In this document: in pieces, positions 1 through 12,910 of the stretch
How positions within the stretch are numbered: the stretch's first letter is position 1
How the letters are laid out: each line of letters begins with the position of its first letter
Assembly (NCBI RefSeq): GCF_000024785.1
Contig: NC_013441.1
Coordinates: 3,968,001 to 4,032,000 of the forward strand
Reading direction: 5' to 3'
Origin: Gordonia bronchialis DSM 43247
GTDB taxonomy: Bacteria; Actinomycetota; Actinomycetes; Mycobacteriales; Mycobacteriaceae
Length of the DNA: 64,000 nucleotides
Position numbers and translations under genes: made by a program
The notes under the pieces: generated by a model
The model's database searches: none
What the model was told of the DNA's origin: nothing
Seen by the model: the letters and a program-made list of their open reading frames with translations, nothing else

Positions 1-330
1 AGGAGTCGTCTGCATCGAGTTCGATTGTCCGCCAAGGCACCTCGACCGAGGGTGGAATCACCGCGACCACCGAGCCGCCGGCGGTGCGGACATATCCGGT
101 CCGCAGGACACGGTGTGTGTCGAGCAGGGCGGCCGCCGCCGCCCGCAGTCGTTCGACGTCGATTCCGGCGTCGAGGGTCAGCACTGCCTGCGTGAGATAG
201 GCATCCACGTTCTCCGCGGACGCGTCTGTACCTGCGCCGCAGAGAGCTCGGCTCGCCTCGACGTAGAGGCCCTGTTGTAGCGGGGTCAGGCTCCAGACGT
301 CGGCACCGGGGTACACCGAGGCCAGGCGGT
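1..330 (-). other. start of module 15: D-accepting C domain (truncated by window edge)
   Basis: After the E14 end motif (LSPADVPGV) the frame continues into the N-terminal part of a C domain ([10 protein letters not shown], then [10 protein letters not shown]), the same arrangement that precedes the other D-accepting C domains here. The assembly line therefore continues beyond the left edge. Confidence 0.85.
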
Positions 331-3300
331 CGAGGTCATCCTGGCTCACCACCACGCCCGGCACGTCGGCGGGGCTGAGTCCCGGATCGCCACCGCGCAC
401 CACGAATTCGACGATCGACCGTAGTTCGCGCTGCCACTCAACGGCGATCTCGGTGACCTCATCTTCGGTCAATACCCCGGGCGCGTAGGCGAAGTCCGCC
501 ACCATGACGCGACCGCCGTCGGCGCCGGGAGTGGCACTGGCGTTAATGCTCAACGCGTTCGGCGCCACTTGGGCACCACGCACCGTGCCGGGCAGGGCCG
601 GCGGGTCTTCGGCGGGTAGCAGTACCCCACCGAGCCCCTCACCCAGGGACTCGTCCGGCCGCGCGGTCCCGCCGATACTGCCGAAATAGTTGAAGCCGAT
701 GTCAGGTAGCGACGGGGTCCGTAGCGCAGTCCCGGTCTGATAGCGCAGCACGCCGAACCCGATTCCCCGATCCGGCAGGCCGAGTAGCTCCTCCTTGGCC
801 GCCTTGACGGCCGCGACCGTACCTCCCTCGGGTTCGATGAGTACCGGTGCGACAGTGGTGAACCAACCGACGGTGCGCGACAGATCCGCGATCCGTCGAG
901 ACACCTTTCGGACCGCGTCCTCCTCTCGGCCATGTCCTTCGAGCAGGATCGCCACCGGGCCGGTGGCCCGCACGCTGTGGTAGCGCTGCCACGTCCGCAC
1001 CGCGCGCGCCAACGCAGCCAGCAGCGCGTCCTGCACACTTCCGCCGAAGGCCTCGGGAACCACGGTCAGCAGCGATGTCGACGTCGCCTCGTCGATGCGC
1101 AACTGCACCGATCGCATGGTGTGCAGGCGATCACGTTGCCGGTCGATGGTTCGGGGGAATGCCGGCTGCTGCCCGAGTCGTCGGAGCCAGAAGTCCAGTT
1201 CCGGGGTTCGGGCCTCGGCCTGCTCGGCCAGCGCCGCCGCCCAGCGCCGCATTGAGGTTCCCTCGGACCGCAGGGTGATCGCTTCGCCTGCTTGCAGCTG
1301 AGCCCACGCGACCGCGATGTCCTCGATGAGGATCTGCCACGACACTGCGTCGACGGACACATGGTGCACGGCGAGCACGACGCGGCCATCTCCGCCGGAC
1401 GCATCGCGTATGACGACGGCCCGCAGCACCTGTCCGGTCGACGGGTCCAGTCCGGCGAGCGCTCGCCGATGCGCTTCACGTACCGCGTCTTCCGACCCCG
1501 GCGTGTCGCTGGTGACCTCCTCGACGGCGATGTCGGGATCAAAGGGTTCACCCGCGTACAACGACGGTGCCCCGGCACCGGTATCGAGGCGCGCACTCAA
1601 CATCGGGTGGATGTTCACGACGGCCGTGAGGGTCCCGCGAACCTCGGCCGCCCCGGTGCCCGCCGGCAATCGCAGCACCAGCGACTGGGAGAAGTCGGCG
1701 TAATCGTCCGGCGTATCGGCATGTTCGAGCATCCAGCCGACGATCGGAGTGACCGCGACCTCGCCGGTCGGGCCACCGGCAAGTTCCTCGAGCTGCAGCA
1801 CATCGACGTCGCCACCACTGGTTGCTGCCCGTGCCATCGACCGAATGGTCTTGTGCTCGAATATCTCTCGTGGCGTCAGGGTCAGTCCCGCAGCTTTTGC
1901 CGACGACGCGAGCTGGATCGACATGATCGAGTCACCGCCCAGTGCGAAGAACGACTCGGTCACACTCACCTGCGGACGGCCCAGCAGCGAGGCGACGATG
2001 GCGGCCAGCTGCTGCTCTGCCTCGGACTCGGGCGCGACGTGGTCGGCGCTCACCTGCGCCGTGGGCAGCGGGAGTGCGCGACGGTCCAGCTTACCGGCCG
2101 GCGTCAGCGGTACGGCGTCGATGACGATCAGCCGCGAAGGAACCATGTGTGCGGCAAGCCGTTCCGCCGCGGCGCGCTCCACGGCGGCCACATCGACATC
2201 ACCGGTGGCCACGAGATACCCGATCAGGCGGGTACGTCCGCTGTCATCGTCGGTGACGCCGATCGTCACTGCCTGACGAATGCCCGGCTGATCGCGCAGA
2301 ACGGACTCGATCTCGCCCAGTTCGACGCGCTGGCCGTTGATCTTGACCTGGTCATCGGAGCGGCCGGCGAATTCGAGATCACCGGATGCGGTGACACGAA
2401 CCAGATCCCCGGTGGCATACATGCGACTGCCCGGCTGCCCGTGGGGATCGGCCACGAATCGGGCCGCGGTGAGGCCGGGCCTGCCCAGATAGCCCCGCGC
2501 CAGTCCCGGTGCCGCCAGGTACAGTTCGCCGACGACCCCCTGCGGCACCGGGTGCAGACGCTGATTGAGGACGTACGCGGTGAATCCGCCGATCGCCTTG
2601 CCGATGGTGACCGGCTTGTCCGGCAACATGCGCGCACGGGTCGCCCACACCGTCGTCTCCGACGGCCCGTAGAAGTTGAACAGTCGCCGTCCGCGTGCGT
2701 GCCAGCGCGAGACGAGTTCGGGCGGGCAGGCCTCCCCCGCCGTCGCCAGGTTGCGGATCGTGTCTCCGTGCACGGGATCGACGGTGGCCAGCACCGACGG
2801 GGTGATGACGAGGTCGGTCACCTCGCCGTCGGCGAGAACGGTGCCCAACGCCTCGCCCGCGTAGGCGGCGTGCGGTGCGATCACCAGCGTGTGTCCGGCC
2901 GCGACCGCCCAGATCATCTCGAAGAACGCGGCATCGAAACTCGGCGATGCGACGTGCAGGATGCGCGTATCCGGGTCGTCATCTCGCGAGCGCGTCACAT
3001 TGGCGTGCGCGGCAACCAGATCCGCGATTCCGGTGTTGCTCACGCCGACCGCCTTGGGACGTCCGGTGGACCCGGAGGTGTAGATCAGGTAGGCGAGACT
3101 CTCGAGGCGGACCGAGCCGTTACGTTCATCGTCGCCGACGGGTTCGCCGGACACCGCGGGCGATTCGAGTGCGGCGAGTTCGAGCCACTCGCCGCGCGGT
3201 CCGCTGTCCGATCCGCCGAACTGCGCGGCCCAAGAATCGGTGTCTCGGAACGCTTCTCCCGCGATACCCCACTGCACCGCGGAGTCATCGAGCATGTACG

Positions 3301-6300
3301 CGATGCGATCGCGCGGATAGGCGGGGTCGATGGGCAGATAGGCGGCACCTGATTTGATGATGCCCCAGACGGCGACCACCGAGTCGACGGATCGTTCCAG
3401 GGCAACGGCGATGACATCGTCGGGCGACGCCCCACGCGCCAGTAGCGACCTGGCCACGCGATTGGTGCGCTCCTCGAACTGCTCGTAGCTCACCTGCTCC
3501 GAGCCGCAGATCAGAGCCGGATGCGTCGGGTCGAGATCACGTGCGGCCAGGATCGCGACGAGTGTGCCGGCCTCTGGAGCGACCCCGGCTGCCGGGCGAC
3601 GAGGGCCGGCCGCCGGTGCCGGCACCCCGGCCGGCTCGGGTGTACCCGGTTCGAGGACGGCCTCCTCGAGCGCGATGTCCCCGATGGCTACCGACACGTC
3701 GTCGAACATCGCCGTCAGCACACGTCGATGTACCTGCGCCAGGCGCGCAACGGTCGGCTCGTCGAACAGCGCTGTGGCATAGACATATTGCGCGCGGGTC
3801 GGCTCGCCGGGTACACCTTCGGAGATTCCCAGGGTGAGATCCACTTTCGCTTCCACGTCGCCGGAAGCCGTGTCCGACACGGTGATCCCGGCGGTATCGG
3901 CGGCGGGAGCCGCGGCGGTACTCGCGAAATGTGTCAGAGCGATCTGGAACAGCGGCGCATGTGACAGCGACCGTTCCGGTGCGAGCACCTCCACCAACTG
4001 TTCGAACAGGACATCGGCGTGGGCGAAGGCTTCCAGATCGGTCGCACGGACCGCACCGATCACATCGGCAATCGTCATCCCCGACTCCACGCGTGTCCGC
4101 AGGACCAGGGTGTTGACGAACATGCCGATGAGGTCGTGGAGCGCGGAGTCGCTGCGGCCCGCAATCGGGGTCCCGATGACGACATCATCTGTCGCGGCCA
4201 GCGCCGCAACCGTGATCGCGAGCGAGGCGTGCCAGATCATGAAAGTGGTGACCCCGAGTTCCGCGGCCAGCTCGCGAAGGCGGTCCGCGTCCTGGGCGGA
4301 GTAGGTGACTTCCAGTGTGGCACCGGAAGTTTCCAGCGTCGCCGGACGAGGGCGATCCATCGGAAGGTCGGTGACGGCCGGGATACCGGCCAGCGTTCGG
4401 GTCCAATGGGTCAGCTGCCGGGACATCTCCGAGCCGGGGTCGTCGCTGTCGCCGAGCACCTCTCGTTGCCAAAGGGCGTAGTCGGCGTACTGCACAGCCG
4501 GCGGCTCCACCGATGGTGCGGTGGGGTCGGTGCGTCGAACGTATGCCGCTAGGACATCCCGCACGAACACCTTGCCCGATTCGCCGTCGAACGCGATGTG
4601 GTGGATGGTGGCCAGCACCTCGGTCGCCTGGTCGCCGGCCCGCCACACCCGCACGCGCAGCGGTAGCTGTTCGGTCACGTCGAAACCGCGTGCCGTACTG
4701 ACTGCCAGTTCCCTCTGGTCGTCGGACACTGCCCAGTCGAGCATCTGGACGGCAGCATCGAGCGGCAGGATGTGCTGATAGGGCTTACCGTCGTGGGACG
4801 GGTAGATGGTGCGTAGCACCTCGTGACGCTCGATGACATCGGTGAGTGCCGCGAACAGGACATCGAGGTCGACATCCCCTGGGAGCCGCAATGGCAGGGG
4901 AATGTTGTAGAGCGCCGAACGGGTGTCGAACTGGTTGATGAACCACATCCGCTGCTGAGCCGCCGACAACGGCACATGCACAGGCCGCACCATCGGCCGC
5001 AACCGCGCCACCTCGCGGCCACCCACAACCAGACGATCAGACAACTCGCGCACCGACGGCGCCTCGAACAACTCCCGCACACCCACCGCCGCGTCGAACT
5101 CGTCGGCCACTCGCGCCGCCAACCGCATCGCCGACAGCGAATTACCACCGAGATCGAAGAAGCTCGCCGTGACACTCACCTGCTCGACGCCGAGCACCTC
5201 GGCGAACACGTCGGCAACCCGCCGCTCGAGATCAGTTGCCGGGGCAACCACATCATCGACACCGAACTCCGGAACGGGCAACGCCTTACGGTCGAGCTTG
5301 CCTGCGCTGTTGAGGGTGACGTCGTCGAAGGCCACCCACGTCGTCGGGACCATGTACACGGGCAACGTGTGAGCGGCCGCGGCCTGGACGGCCTCGAGAT
5401 TCACCGACGACGGCGAGATGTAGCCCACCAACTGCTGCCCACCACCAGGCGCCTCCACCACCGTCGCCGCCGCGTGCACCACACCCGGCGCCGCCGCCAG
5501 CACCGCCTCGATCTCACCGAGCTCGATCCGCTGACCACGAAGTTTCACCTGGAAGTCGGTGCGGCCCAGATACTCCAGCACTCCATCTGCCCGTCGCCGG
5601 ACCAGATCACCGGTTCGATACAGCCTCTCGCCGGACCCGAACGAGTCGGCCACAAACCGTTCCGCCGTCAGATCCGGACGCGCCGCATACCCGCGCGCCA
5701 ACTGCACCCCACCCAGATACAACTCACCGGCCACACCGACAGGCACCCGATGCAACCGCGCATCCAACACAACTGCACTCGAATTCCACACCGGCACACC
5801 AATCGCCACCGACGACGCACCATCGTCGACCTGCTCGATGCGCTCATAGGTGATCTCCACCGCCGCCTCGGTCGGACCATACAGGTTGTAGAACAACGCA
5901 TCCGGAAGTGCAGCCCGCAACTGCGCGGCAACCGCAGGCGCAAGCGCCTCCCCCGTGGTCGACACGATCCGCACCGACGACAACGATGCCATCCGATCGT
6001 GACCGACCACATCGCAGAACACCGACAGCATCGACGGCACGAAATGCACCATCGTGGCGCCGGTCCGCTCGATCTCCTCGGCCACGAACGACGGATCCAG
6101 ATGACCGCCGTGCGCCAGCACCGTGACGCGCGCACCCACCATCAACGGCGCGAACAACTCCGGCACCGACACGTCAAAGGTGTACGGCGTCTTCAACATC
6201 ACCGTATCCGTGGCATCGATCGGCAACTCCGACAAACCCCACCACAACCGGTTCAACACCGCCGCATGCGACAACGTCACACCCTTCGGCCGACCCGTCG

Positions 6301-9300
6301 AACCCGACGTGAACAACGTGTACACCGCATCGTCGGACCGCAGAGGTGCCAACCGTTCCGCACCGGCGAACAGCTCGGCCGCCTCATCGACGGCGCCCGA
6401 GCAATCGACCTCGGTGACGGGGATGCCGCGGTCGGTCGCGGCACCCACCACACCGTCGACGAGTGCCGGGTCGGTGACCAGCAGAACCGCGACGTCCGCG
6501 GTGTCGAACATGTAGCCTGCCCGCTCCGCGGGAGCCGACACGTCCACCGGCACATACTGGCCACCGGCGGCGACGACGGCATGGATTGCGACCATCAGCT
6601 CGACCGAGCGCGGCATCGCCAGTCCCACCGCGACATTCGGACCGACACCGATGGCCACCAGATCGCGTGCGAGCGCGCTGACGCGGGCACCGAATTCGCG
6701 GTAGCACACGGAACGTCCGGTGAACTCCAGCGCAGGCGCTTCGGGCGAGGCCGCCACCTGCGCGGCCACCACACCCCAGATGTCGTTGTCCGCAGGCACA
6801 TCGACGTTCGCGCCCTGCTCACTGTCCTGAATTCTCCGTAGCGCCGACGGCCCGACCAACTCGATGTCACCGACCGGCTGGGCGGGATCGGACACGGTGG
6901 CCTCGAGAACCCGGCTCAGGATGCCGACAAAACCTTCGACGGTTTCGGCGTCGAAGGCTGCGGGCAGATACTTCAGGGTCAGCGAGAGTCCGGCTCCCGC
7001 CGGAGCGGTGCTCAGGTACAGGGGATAGTGCGTCGCGTCGCGCGCGTCGACTCCCTCGATGGTGATCCCGCCGGCCGGGGTCTGCCCGGAGGCCGTGATC
7101 GAGTTCGTGTCGACCGGGTAGGACTCGTGGATCACGAGAGTGTCGAAGAGGTGGTGAATCCCCAGTCCGGCAACGATGTCCGGGAGCCCGATGTGCTGGT
7201 GGTCGAGAACCGACACCTTGTCCGCCTGCAGGTGTGTCAGGACCTCCACGATCGGCGACCCCGGGTCGAGCACCACCACCGCCGGGAGCGTGTTGATGAA
7301 GAGCCCGACCATCGACTCGGCCCCTTCGAGATCGGCCGGCCGCCCGGCGACCGTCTCACCGAACACCACCGTCCGATTGCCGGTCAGTCTCGCCAGCAGA
7401 ACCGCCCACGCGAACTGCATGATCGTGGAGACAGTCACCCCATGGGTGCGGGCGATGCGGTGGATGCCTGCTGCCAGCGCGTCGTCGAGGACCACCGAGT
7501 GCTCCCGCGGCAACGTGTCCGCGGTCGCCTCCAGGCTGGTGGAGACCAGCGTCGGCCCCTCCAGCGGAGCGAGGACCGCCCGCCAGGCCGCCAACCCGGC
7601 CGCCTTGTCGGCTCGCGCCAGGGCGATCACGTGATCACCGAAATCGGTTGTCCCGGAATGCAATGTGCCGGTGTAGGTGGCACCGGTGGTGTAGAGCGCC
7701 AAGAGATCGGCGAGGACCAACGGCCCCGACCACCCGTCGAACAGGATGTGATGGTTGGTGAAGATCAGAGCGGCGCCGCCACGGTAGGTGACGATGACCA
7801 GACGCAGCAGCGGCGGATCACCTGTGTCGAAGGGAATGATCCGCTGCTCGTCAGCGATCGAGGTGACCCGGGCGGCGATCTCGCTCTCCGGGGCATCCGC
7901 GAGCTCCACCACCTCTATCGGTACCGGCACATCGCGGGGCACCACGGACACCACTGCCCCGCTGCCGGTGCGTACGAATCCGGCTCGCAGCGCGCGGTGG
8001 CGGCGCAACAGTGAGTCGGCCGATGTCCGCATTCGGTCCACGTCCAGATCACCGCCGAGACGGATGACCGCCTGGGTGACATAGACGTCGACAGCACCCG
8101 CGTCGCTGCCGGCGGCGAGTTCGGCCTGGAAGTACAGGCCCGCCTGCAGCGGCGACAGCGGCAGCACGTCGGCACCTGGCCACCGTTCGGCGAGATCGTC
8201 GAGATCTGCTTGGGTGACACCGGATCCGGGTACGTCGCTGGGCGAGAGGCCCATCTGCTGTCCGTCGGCGACCGCGGTCGCGAGATCGGTGAGCGCACTC
8301 GACCAGTAGCCCACCAGTTCGTCGATGTCGGCAGTTCCGAGAACAGCCTGCGGGAAGGTGAAATCGGCGACAACACGGCGGCGGTCGCCACCCACACCAC
8401 GCACGTTGACGGTGAGCGGCGCGGCGACCATACCTCCCCGGACCGTGCTGCCCAGGGCCGGTGCGTCCGGGGCTGCCCCGAAGGCGAAGCTGTCACCGGC
8501 ACCGCCGCCGGCCGTGCCGAGATAGTTGAACACCAGTGCCGGCAGCGGCCGGGCACCGAGTTCACCGTCGCGATAGCGCAGGGCGGCGAACCCGATGCCG
8601 TTGTCGGGCATGGTGAGTCGTTCTTCCTTGGCCGACTTGACCGCTCCGACGATGCCGGCGCGGGTGTCGATGGCGACCGGTGCGATACGGGTGAACCAGC
8701 CGACGGTCCGGGACAGATCGGCGTGATAGGGGTTGTCCCCGCGAGCCAGCAACTCCTCGTAGCGGCCGTGACCCTCGACGAGTACCGGCAGCGGTTGGCT
8801 CTCATCGACTCCATGGGCGTGCTGCCAGTGGCGGAAGGCGACCGCCAGCGCGGCGACAAGGACGTCGGCGACGGTGCCGCCGAACGCCTCGGGAACGGTC
8901 GTCAATATCGCGACCGAGGTCTCGGTGTCGATATCGCGTACGACTTCGGCTGTGGTGTACACGCGATCTCGGCCTCGATCGGGCATCACCGGGAACCGGG
9001 TGGGCGTCCGCGGTGACCGCTCGAGCCAATGACGGAGTTCGTGGGTCCCGATGGTGTGCTCGCCGAGCGCCACTGTCCACGCCCGCAGAGACGTCGACTC
9101 GGCCCGCACCTGTACTGGTTGCCCCGTGGCATGCCGCGCCCAGGCGGTGACGAAGTCCTCGATGAGAATCGGCCAGGACACCGCGTCGACGGCTATGTGA
9201 TGGATGACCACGACGATGCGTCCGGCGCCCGCGGGATCGACGACCACTTCCAGCTCCACCAGCCGGCCGAGCGCCGGGTCCAGTCGACCCGCGGCTGCGG

Positions 9301-11452
9301 CGTACGCTGCCACAACGGAATCCGCGAACTCCGCACCTCCGGCTTCGGCCTGCACGTTGCGGATCCGCACTGCCGCATCCGCGTCGAAGTCGATGCCCGT
9401 CTCCAGCACCCAATCGTCGTCGCCCGCGGCCGAATCCGGTTGGGACAACCGAGCAGCCAGCGCCGGATGAGCGGCGACGACCGTGGCGAGGACGGTGACC
9501 AGGTCACTGCGGTCGAGTTCCGGTGGGGCGACGAGCACCGCGGATTGCGAGTAGTCGGCGAAATCGGCGGCGCTGTCGGAATTCTCGATCATCCAGCGCA
9601 CCACCGGCGGGAGCGGTAGCCGCCCGCGTCCGTTGCCGTCCGGTTCGGGCAGCGAGGGCAGTTGCCGGGACTGCGTTGCCGCCGCGGCGAGCGCACGGAT
9701 CGTTCGGTGCTCGAAGATGTCTCGTGGCGTGAGCGCCAGACCCGACGCACGTGCTGCCGAGGCGAGTTGGATCGACATGATCGAGTCACCGCCGAGTGCG
9801 AAGAAGGACTCGGTGACGCTGACGGCGTCTGCGCCGATGATCGCCCCGACGATGCCGGCCAGCAGCTCCTCGGTCGCGTTCGCCGGTGCCACGACGTCCG
9901 CCACCGAGCGGCCGAAGTCGGGTTCGGGCAGGGCGCGTCTGTCGAGTTTGCCTGCCGAGTTGAGTGTGACCGAGTCCAGCGTGGTCCACACCGTCGGCAC
10001 CATGTACGACGGGAGTGTCTTGCCGAGCATCTCTCTTGCCAGGTCGATGTCGACGCCGGAGGGTGCGACGTAGGCGACGAGATGTTGCGCGCCGGTCGGC
10101 GCGGTCGCGACCGTGGTGGCCGCGTGTACCACACCCGGAACGCCGGCGAGCGCGGATTCCACTTCACCGAGTTCGATCCGCTGACCACGCAGTTTGACCT
10201 GGAAGTCGGTGCGCCCCAAGTACTCCAGCTGACCTGACTTGTTCCATCGCACCAGGTCCCCGGTGCGGTAGAGCCGGGAACCGGGCGGCCCGGCCGGATC
10301 GGCGATGAAGCGCTCGGCCGACATCCCGGGCTGATGTGCGTAGCCGCGGGCGATCTGCACACCGCCGAGATAGAGTTCGCCGGGAACACCGGTCGGCGAC
10401 ATGCGCAGACGCGGATCGAGCACACGCAGCGACGTGTTCCACACCGGGCGGCCGATCGGAACGGTGCCGTTGAGGTCGGTCACATCGGCGTAGGCGACCT
10501 CGACGGCTGCCTCCGTCGGACCGAACAGATTGTGGATACCCACCCATGGCAGTTTGTCCCGCACCTGCGCGACCACCGTCGCGGGCAGGGCCTCCCCCGA
10601 AGCGAACAGCCAGCGCAGCGACGTCAATCGCGCGAGCACATCGTCGGGTACGAAATCGAGGAACGCCGACAGCATGGACGGTACGAAGTGCACCGAGGTC
10701 GCCGCGGTGTCCTCGATCAGCGCGGCGATGTAGTCGGGGTCGGTGTGTCCGTCGGGGCGAGCGAGCACCACCTGCGCGCCCACCATCAACGGCGCGAAGA
10801 TCTCCGGAACCGACACGTCGAAGGTGTACGGCGTCTTCTGGATCACCCGGTCCGAAGGTCCCCACGGGTACTCGGCCAGGCCCCACCGCAGACGATTGAG
10901 CACTGACCGGTGGGACACGGTCACCCCTTTGGGACGGCCGGTCGAGCCCGAGGTGAACAGGGTGTAGGCCGCATTGTCGCCACGCAGGGGTGCGATACGC
11001 TCGGCATCGGTGACCGGTTGAACCGTGAAATCGACTGCGGCGTCGGCATTCACGTCCACGACCGGGACACCGAGGGCGCCGGCGGCCGCCTCGACCCGAG
11101 ACACCGGCGACGATCCGGTTCGGTTCAGCCCAGATCGGTTCGCTGCTGTCAGCAGGATCATGGCGTCTGAGGTCTCGAGAATGGTGGATGCCCGGTCCAC
11201 GGGTGCTTCGGTGTCGATGGGCACGTAGTGGCCGCCGGCGGCGACCACCGCATGAATCGCGGTCATCATCTCGATCGACCGCGGAATACACACCGCCACT
11301 GCACGATCGGGTCCCACACCCCTACCGATCAACTCGCGGGCGAGAACCGCGACCCGCGCGTCGAACTCCGCGTAGGTCACGACCCGATCCTCGAAGCGGA
11401 TGGCAGCCGATGCCGGATCCACGCGAGGTCCCGAAACCAGTGATGCGGTCAC
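1..11452 (-). CDS. NRPS subunit C (3' end outside window): A-T-E-C-A-T-C-A-T-E-C...
   Basis: Third multimodular NRPS gene, open from a GTG at 11450-11452 to the left edge (at least 3,817 codons). Domains in order: A12 (about 11,430-9,900), T12 with GGDSI (about 9,790), E12, D-accepting C13 (HHILFDGWS), A13, T13 (GGNSLSA, about 5,140), C14, A14, T14 (GGDSI, about 1,930), E14 ([10 protein letters not shown]) and the start of C15. The GTG overlaps the TGA of subunit B (GTGA) and has a GGAGG seven bases upstream, so translation is probably coupled. The protein begins directly with the A-domain N-terminus; the C domain of the same module (C12) is the last domain of subunit B. No thioesterase lies in the visible part. 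Peptide chemistry and start are well supported; the product is unknown. Confidence 0.95.
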   Translation of the reverse strand, partial: MTASLVSGPRVDPASAAIRFEDRVVTYAEFDARVAVLARELIGRGVGPDRAVAVCIPRSIEMMTAIHAVVAAGGHYVPIDTEAPVDRASTILETSDAMILLTAANRSGLNRTGSSPVSRVEAAAGALGVPVVDVNADAAVDFTVQPVTDAERIAPLRGDNAAYTLFTSGSTGRPKGVTVSHRSVLNRLRWGLAEYPWGPSDRVIQKTPYTFDVSVPEIFAPLMVGAQVVLARPDGHTDPDYIAALIEDTAATSVHFVPSMLSAFLDFVPDDVLARLTSLRWLFASGEALPATVVAQVRDKLPWVGIHNLFGPTEAAVEVAYADVTDLNGTVPIGRPVWNTSLRVLDPRLRMSPTGVPGELYLGGVQIARGYAHQPGMSAERFIADPAGPPGSRLYRTGDLVRWNKSGQLEYLGRTDFQVKLRGQRIELGEVESALAGVPGVVHAATTVATAPTGAQHLVAYVAPSGVDIDLAREMLGKTLPSYMVPTVWTTLDSVTLNSAGKLDRRALPEPDFGRSVADVVAPANATEELLAGIVGAIIGADAVSVTESFFALGGDSIMSIQLASAARASGLALTPRDIFEHRTIRALAAAATQSRQLPSLPEPDGNGRGRLPLPPVVRWMIENSDSAADFADYSQSAVLVAPPELDRSDLVTVLATVVAAHPALAARLSQPDSAAGDDDWVLETGIDFDADAAVRIRNVQAEAGGAEFADSVVAAYAAAAGRLDPALGRLVELEVVVDPAGAGRIVVVIHHIAVDAVSWPILIEDFVTAWARHATGQPVQVRAESTSLRAWTVALGEHTIGTHELRHWLERSPRTPTRFPVMPDRGRDRVYTTAEVVRDIDTETSVAILTTVPEAFGGTVADVLVAALAVAFRHWQHAHGVDESQPLPVLVEGHGRYEELLARGDNPYHADLSRTVGWFTRIAPVAIDTRAGIVGAVKSAKEERLTMPDNGIGFAALRYRDGELGARPLPALVFNYLGTAGGGAGDSFAFGAAPDAPALGSTVRGGMVAAPLTVNVRGVGGDRRRVVADFTFPQAVLGTADIDELVGYWSSALTDLATAVADGQQMGLSPSDVPGSGVTQADLDDLAERWPGADVLPLSPLQAGLYFQAELAAGSDAGAVDVYVTQAVIRLGGDLDVDRMRTSADSLLRRHRALRAGFVRTGSGAVVSVVPRDVPVPIEVVELADAPESEIAARVTSIADEQRIIPFDTGDPPLLRLVIVTYRGGAALIFTNHHILFDGWSGPLVLADLLALYTTGATYTGTLHSGTTDFGDHVIALARADKAAGLAAWRAVLAPLEGPTLVSTSLEATADTLPREHSVVLDDALAAGIHRIARTHGVTVSTIMQFAWAVLLARLTGNRTVVFGETVAGRPADLEGAESMVGLFINTLPAVVVLDPGSPIVEVLTHLQADKVSVLDHQHIGLPDIVAGLGIHHLFDTLVIHESYPVDTNSITASGQTPAGGITIEGVDARDATHYPLYLSTAPAGAGLSLTLKYLPAAFDAETVEGFVGILSRVLEATVSDPAQPVGDIELVGPSALRRIQDSEQGANVDVPADNDIWGVVAAQVAASPEAPALEFTGRSVCYREFGARVSALARDLVAIGVGPNVAVGLAMPRSVELMVAIHAVVAAGGQYVPVDVSAPAERAGYMFDTADVAVLLVTDPALVDGVVGAATDRGIPVTEVDCSGAVDEAAELFAGAERLAPLRSDDAVYTLFTSGSTGRPKGVTLSHAAVLNRLWWGLSELPIDATDTVMLKTPYTFDVSVPELFAPLMVGARVTVLAHGGHLDPSFVAEEIERTGATMVHFVPSMLSVFCDVVGHDRMASLSSVRIVSTTGEALAPAVAAQLRAALPDALFYNLYGPTEAAVEITYERIEQVDDGASSVAIGVPVWNSSAVVLDARLHRVPVGVAGELYLGGVQLARGYAARPDLTAERFVADSFGSGERLYRTGDLVRRRADGVLEYLGRTDFQVKLRGQRIELGEIEAVLAAAPGVVHAAATVVEAPGGGQQLVGYISPSSVNLEAVQAAAAHTLPVYMVPTTWVAFDDVTLNSAGKLDRKALPVPEFGVDDVVAPATDLERRVADVFAEVLGVEQVSVTASFFDLGGNSLSAMRLAARVADEFDAAVGVRELFEAPSVRELSDRLVVGGREVARLRPMVRPVHVPLSAAQQRMWFINQFDTRSALYNIPLPLRLPGDVDLDVLFAALTDVIERHEVLRTIYPSHDGKPYQHILPLDAAVQMLDWAVSDDQRELAVSTARGFDVTEQLPLRVRVWRAGDQATEVLATIHHIAFDGESGKVFVRDVLAAYVRRTDPTAPSVEPPAVQYADYALWQREVLGDSDDPGSEMSRQLTHWTRTLAGIPAVTDLPMDRPRPATLETSGATLEVTYSAQDADRLRELAAELGVTTFMIWHASLAITVAALAATDDVVIGTPIAGRSDSALHDLIGMFVNTLVLRTRVESGMTIADVIGAVRATDLEAFAHADVLFEQLVEVLAPERSLSHAPLFQIALTHFASTAAAPAADTAGITVSDTASGDVEAKVDLTLGISEGVPGEPTRAQYVYATALFDEPTVARLAQVHRRVLTAMFDDVSVAIGDIALEEAVLEPGTPEPAGVPAPAAGPRRPAAGVAPEAGTLVAILAARDLDPTHPALICGSEQVSYEQFEERTNRVARSLLARGASPDDVIAVALERSVDSVVAVWGIIKSGAAYLPIDPAYPRDRIAYMLDDSAVQWGIAGEAFRDTDSWAAQFGGSDSGPRGEWLELAALESPAVSGEPVGDDERNGSVRLESLAYLIYTSGSTGRPKAVGVSNTGIADLVAAHANVTRSRDDDPDTRILHVASPSFDAAFFEMIWAVAAGHTLVIAPHAAYAGEALGTVLADGEVTDLVITPSVLATVDPVHGDTIRNLATAGEACPPELVSRWHARGRRLFNFYGPSETTVWATRARMLPDKPVTIGKAIGGFTAYVLNQRLHPVPQGVVGELYLAAPGLARGYLGRPGLTAARFVADPHGQPGSRMYATGDLVRVTASGDLEFAGRSDDQVKINGQRVELGEIESVLRDQPGIRQAVTIGVTDDDSGRTRLIGYLVATGDVDVAAVERAAAERLAAHMVPSRLIVIDAVPLTPAGKLDRRALPLPTAQVSADHVAPESEAEQQLAAIVASLLGRPQVSVTESFFALGGDSIMSIQLASSAKAAGLTLTPREIFEHKTIRSMARAATSGGDVDVLQLEELAGGPTGEVAVTPIVGWMLEHADTPDDYADFSQSLVLRLPAGTGAAEVRGTLTAVVNIHPMLSARLDTGAGAPSLYAGEPFDPDIAVEEVTSDTPGSEDAVREAHRRALAGLDPSTGQVLRAVVIRDASGGDGRVVLAVHHVSVDAVSWQILIEDIAVAWAQLQAGEAITLRSEGTSMRRWAAALAEQAEARTPELDFWLRRLGQQPAFPRTIDRQRDRLHTMRSVQLRIDEATSTSLLTVVPEAFGGSVQDALLAALARAVRTWQRYHSVRATGPVAILLEGHGREEDAVRKVSRRIADLSRTVGWFTTVAPVLIEPEGGTVAAVKAAKEELLGLPDRGIGFGVLRYQTGTALRTPSLPDIGFNYFGSIGGTARPDESLGEGLGGVLLPAEDPPALPGTVRGAQVAPNALSINASATPGADGGRVMVADFAYAPGVLTEDEVTEIAVEWQRELRSIVEFVVRGGDPGLSPADVPGVVVSQDDLDRLASVYPGADVWSLTPLQQGLYVEASRALCGAGTDASAENVDAYLTQAVLTLDAGIDVERLRAAAAALLDTHRVLRTGYVRTAGGSVVAVIPPSVEVPWRTIELDADDS
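340..4990 (-). other. NRPS module 14: C-A-T-E
   Basis: C domain with HHIAFDGES near 4,580, A14 (about 3,580-2,060; [13 protein letters not shown]) with pocket DAFVAAFVWK, unassigned but of the same lineage as module 10. T14 has GGDSIMS near 1,930. The E domain ([10 protein letters not shown] near 1,350) predicts a D-residue. Confidence 0.8.
5645..5905 (-). repeat. 261-bp block in A13 identical to 21,469-21,729 in A9
   Basis: I compared the two stretches base by base and found no difference over 261 bp. The copies are direct repeats offset by 15,824 bp, in the same codon phase of two different genes. It covers the A-domain region after A5, including the EAAVEITY part and the GELYLGG motif. 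Confidence 0.9.
6126..6328 (-). repeat. 203-bp block in A13 identical to 21,950-22,152 in A9
   Basis: Second exact match at the same 15,824-bp offset. It spans the A3 loop ([10 protein letters not shown]) to the A4 region ([11 protein letters not shown]). It is separated from the first block by about 220 bp of diverged sequence. Confidence 0.9.
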
Positions 11453-12910
11453 CGACGATCCTCCATTCCCGACGCGAGAGTGCTGTCCGGAATATCCACC
11501 GAACGCCCGACCGCCCACGAATTGATCTGCGCCTTCTCCTCGGTCGACGTCAGCTCGACGTCGGCGGCGACGATGCCCGGCCGGTCGACCATCGCGCGCA
11601 ACAGCGTCACGAGCCGCTCGCCGAATTCGCCGATGGTGGCCCCATCGAACAGATCGGCCGCATAAAGTACCGAAGCCGGCCAGGGCGCTGCGTCGTCGGA
11701 CACGGCGACACTCACGGTGAGGTCGAGCTTCGCCGGCAACTGCGGTGTCTGGACCGGTGTGATCACCAGTCCGTCGAGCACGATCTCCGATGCGGCCGAG
11801 CCCAATTCGGGCAGTGCGGACTGGTCAAAGGTCAACATGACCTGGGCGAGGGGGGCAAAGGCTTCCGACCGGCTCGGAGCCAGCGCATCGACCAGCGACT
11901 CGAACGGGATGTCGGCGTGGGTCAGCGCATCGAGGTCGCCGACACGGATCTCGTCGAGCAGTTCGGCGAAGGTCATCGTCGGGGTCACCTCGGTCCGCAG
12001 CACGAGTGTGTTCACGAACATGCCGACCAGCGGATCGAGCACCTCCTGCCCGCGGCCGGCAACCGGCGTCGAGATCACCACGTCGTCGGTGGCCGAGAGT
12101 CTGGCCAGCAACACGGCGAGGGCGGCGTGCACGACCATGAACGGCGTGACGCCCCGGCTGCTGGACAACTCCCGGATACCCTCGGCGACGTCGGCCGGGA
12201 TCTCGAAATCCCTCGACGCCCCGCGCTGGGACGCCACCAACGGACGCGGACGATCAAACGGCAGGTCGATGACCTCCGGAAGCCCGGCCAGCCGGTCCAC
12301 CCAGAACGCCAGCTGACGTCCCACAAAGGAGTCTTGATCGTCGGGCGAACCGAGCTCACGGTGCTGCCACAGCGCGAAGTCCGCGAACTGCACAGACAGC
12401 GGCCTGAATTGGGGTACAGCACCGGACCTACGCGCGGTGTAGGCGGTGACGATGTCGGTGAGCAGCGGTGCGACGGATTCGCCGTCTCCGGCGATGTGGT
12501 GGACCACCACGGCCAGCACGTGTTCACGCGCCACGTCGTGGGTGTCGGACGCCTCGGGCCAGAGGCGCGCACGGATCGGCCATTGCCGCGCCACGTCGAA
12601 GCCCGTGATGACCGCGTCCTCGACGGCCCCGCGGGTGTCGACGATCTGCCAGTCGAAGTCGGCGTCGACGTCATCGGGATCGGAGATCACCTGACGCGGT
12701 CGTCCATCGACAGCCGGGAAGGTCGTACGGAGGACCTCGTGCCGGACCACGACGTCGACCAGCGCGGCACGCAGGGCATCGACGTCGAGGGTGCCGCTCA
12801 GCCTGACCACGGTCGGGATGTTGTACGCCGAAGATGTGGGATCGAACTGATTGATGAACCACATTCGTTGCTGGGCAAACGACAACGGAATGTGATCGGG
12901 CCGGGGAACC
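8210..12910 (-). other. NRPS module 12, split between subunits B and C: C | A-T-E
   Basis: C12 (HHIAGDGES near 12,490) ends subunit B. A12 (about 11,430-9,900) opens subunit C with pocket DVPHFSLVEK, intermediate between Ser and the DVPHSTLVEK group. T12 has GGDSIMS near 9,790. The E domain ([10 protein letters not shown] near 9,200) predicts a D-residue. Confidence 0.82.

Larger units (their letters stand above)
5050..8180 (-). other. NRPS module 13: C(D-accepting)-A-T
   Basis: The C domain has HHILFDGWS near 7,745. A13 (about 6,810-5,230) has pocket DVPHSTLVEK. T13 has GGNSLSA near 5,140. Much of A13 through T13 and into C14 is nearly identical at DNA level to the same part of modules 9-10. 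Confidence 0.82.

Noticed and set aside
1292..3352. Long plus-strand open frame of 686 codons opposite NRPS subunit C
   Set aside because: Composition is Arg/His/Gly-rich with no domain, and it is antisense to conserved A-T-E sequence. It is a GC-driven shadow.
4823..6841. Plus-strand open frame of 672 codons
   Set aside because: Antisense to A13/T13; His/Arg-rich nonsense composition. It is repeated at 21,259-22,980 only because the NRPS DNA itself is repeated.
11449..11470. Frameshift splitting one NRPS gene into subunits B and C
   Set aside because: A strong GGAGG site seven bases before a GTG in a GTGA overlap, the same kind of overlap as between subunits A and B, favours a true gene boundary. 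Long-read confirmation would still be useful.
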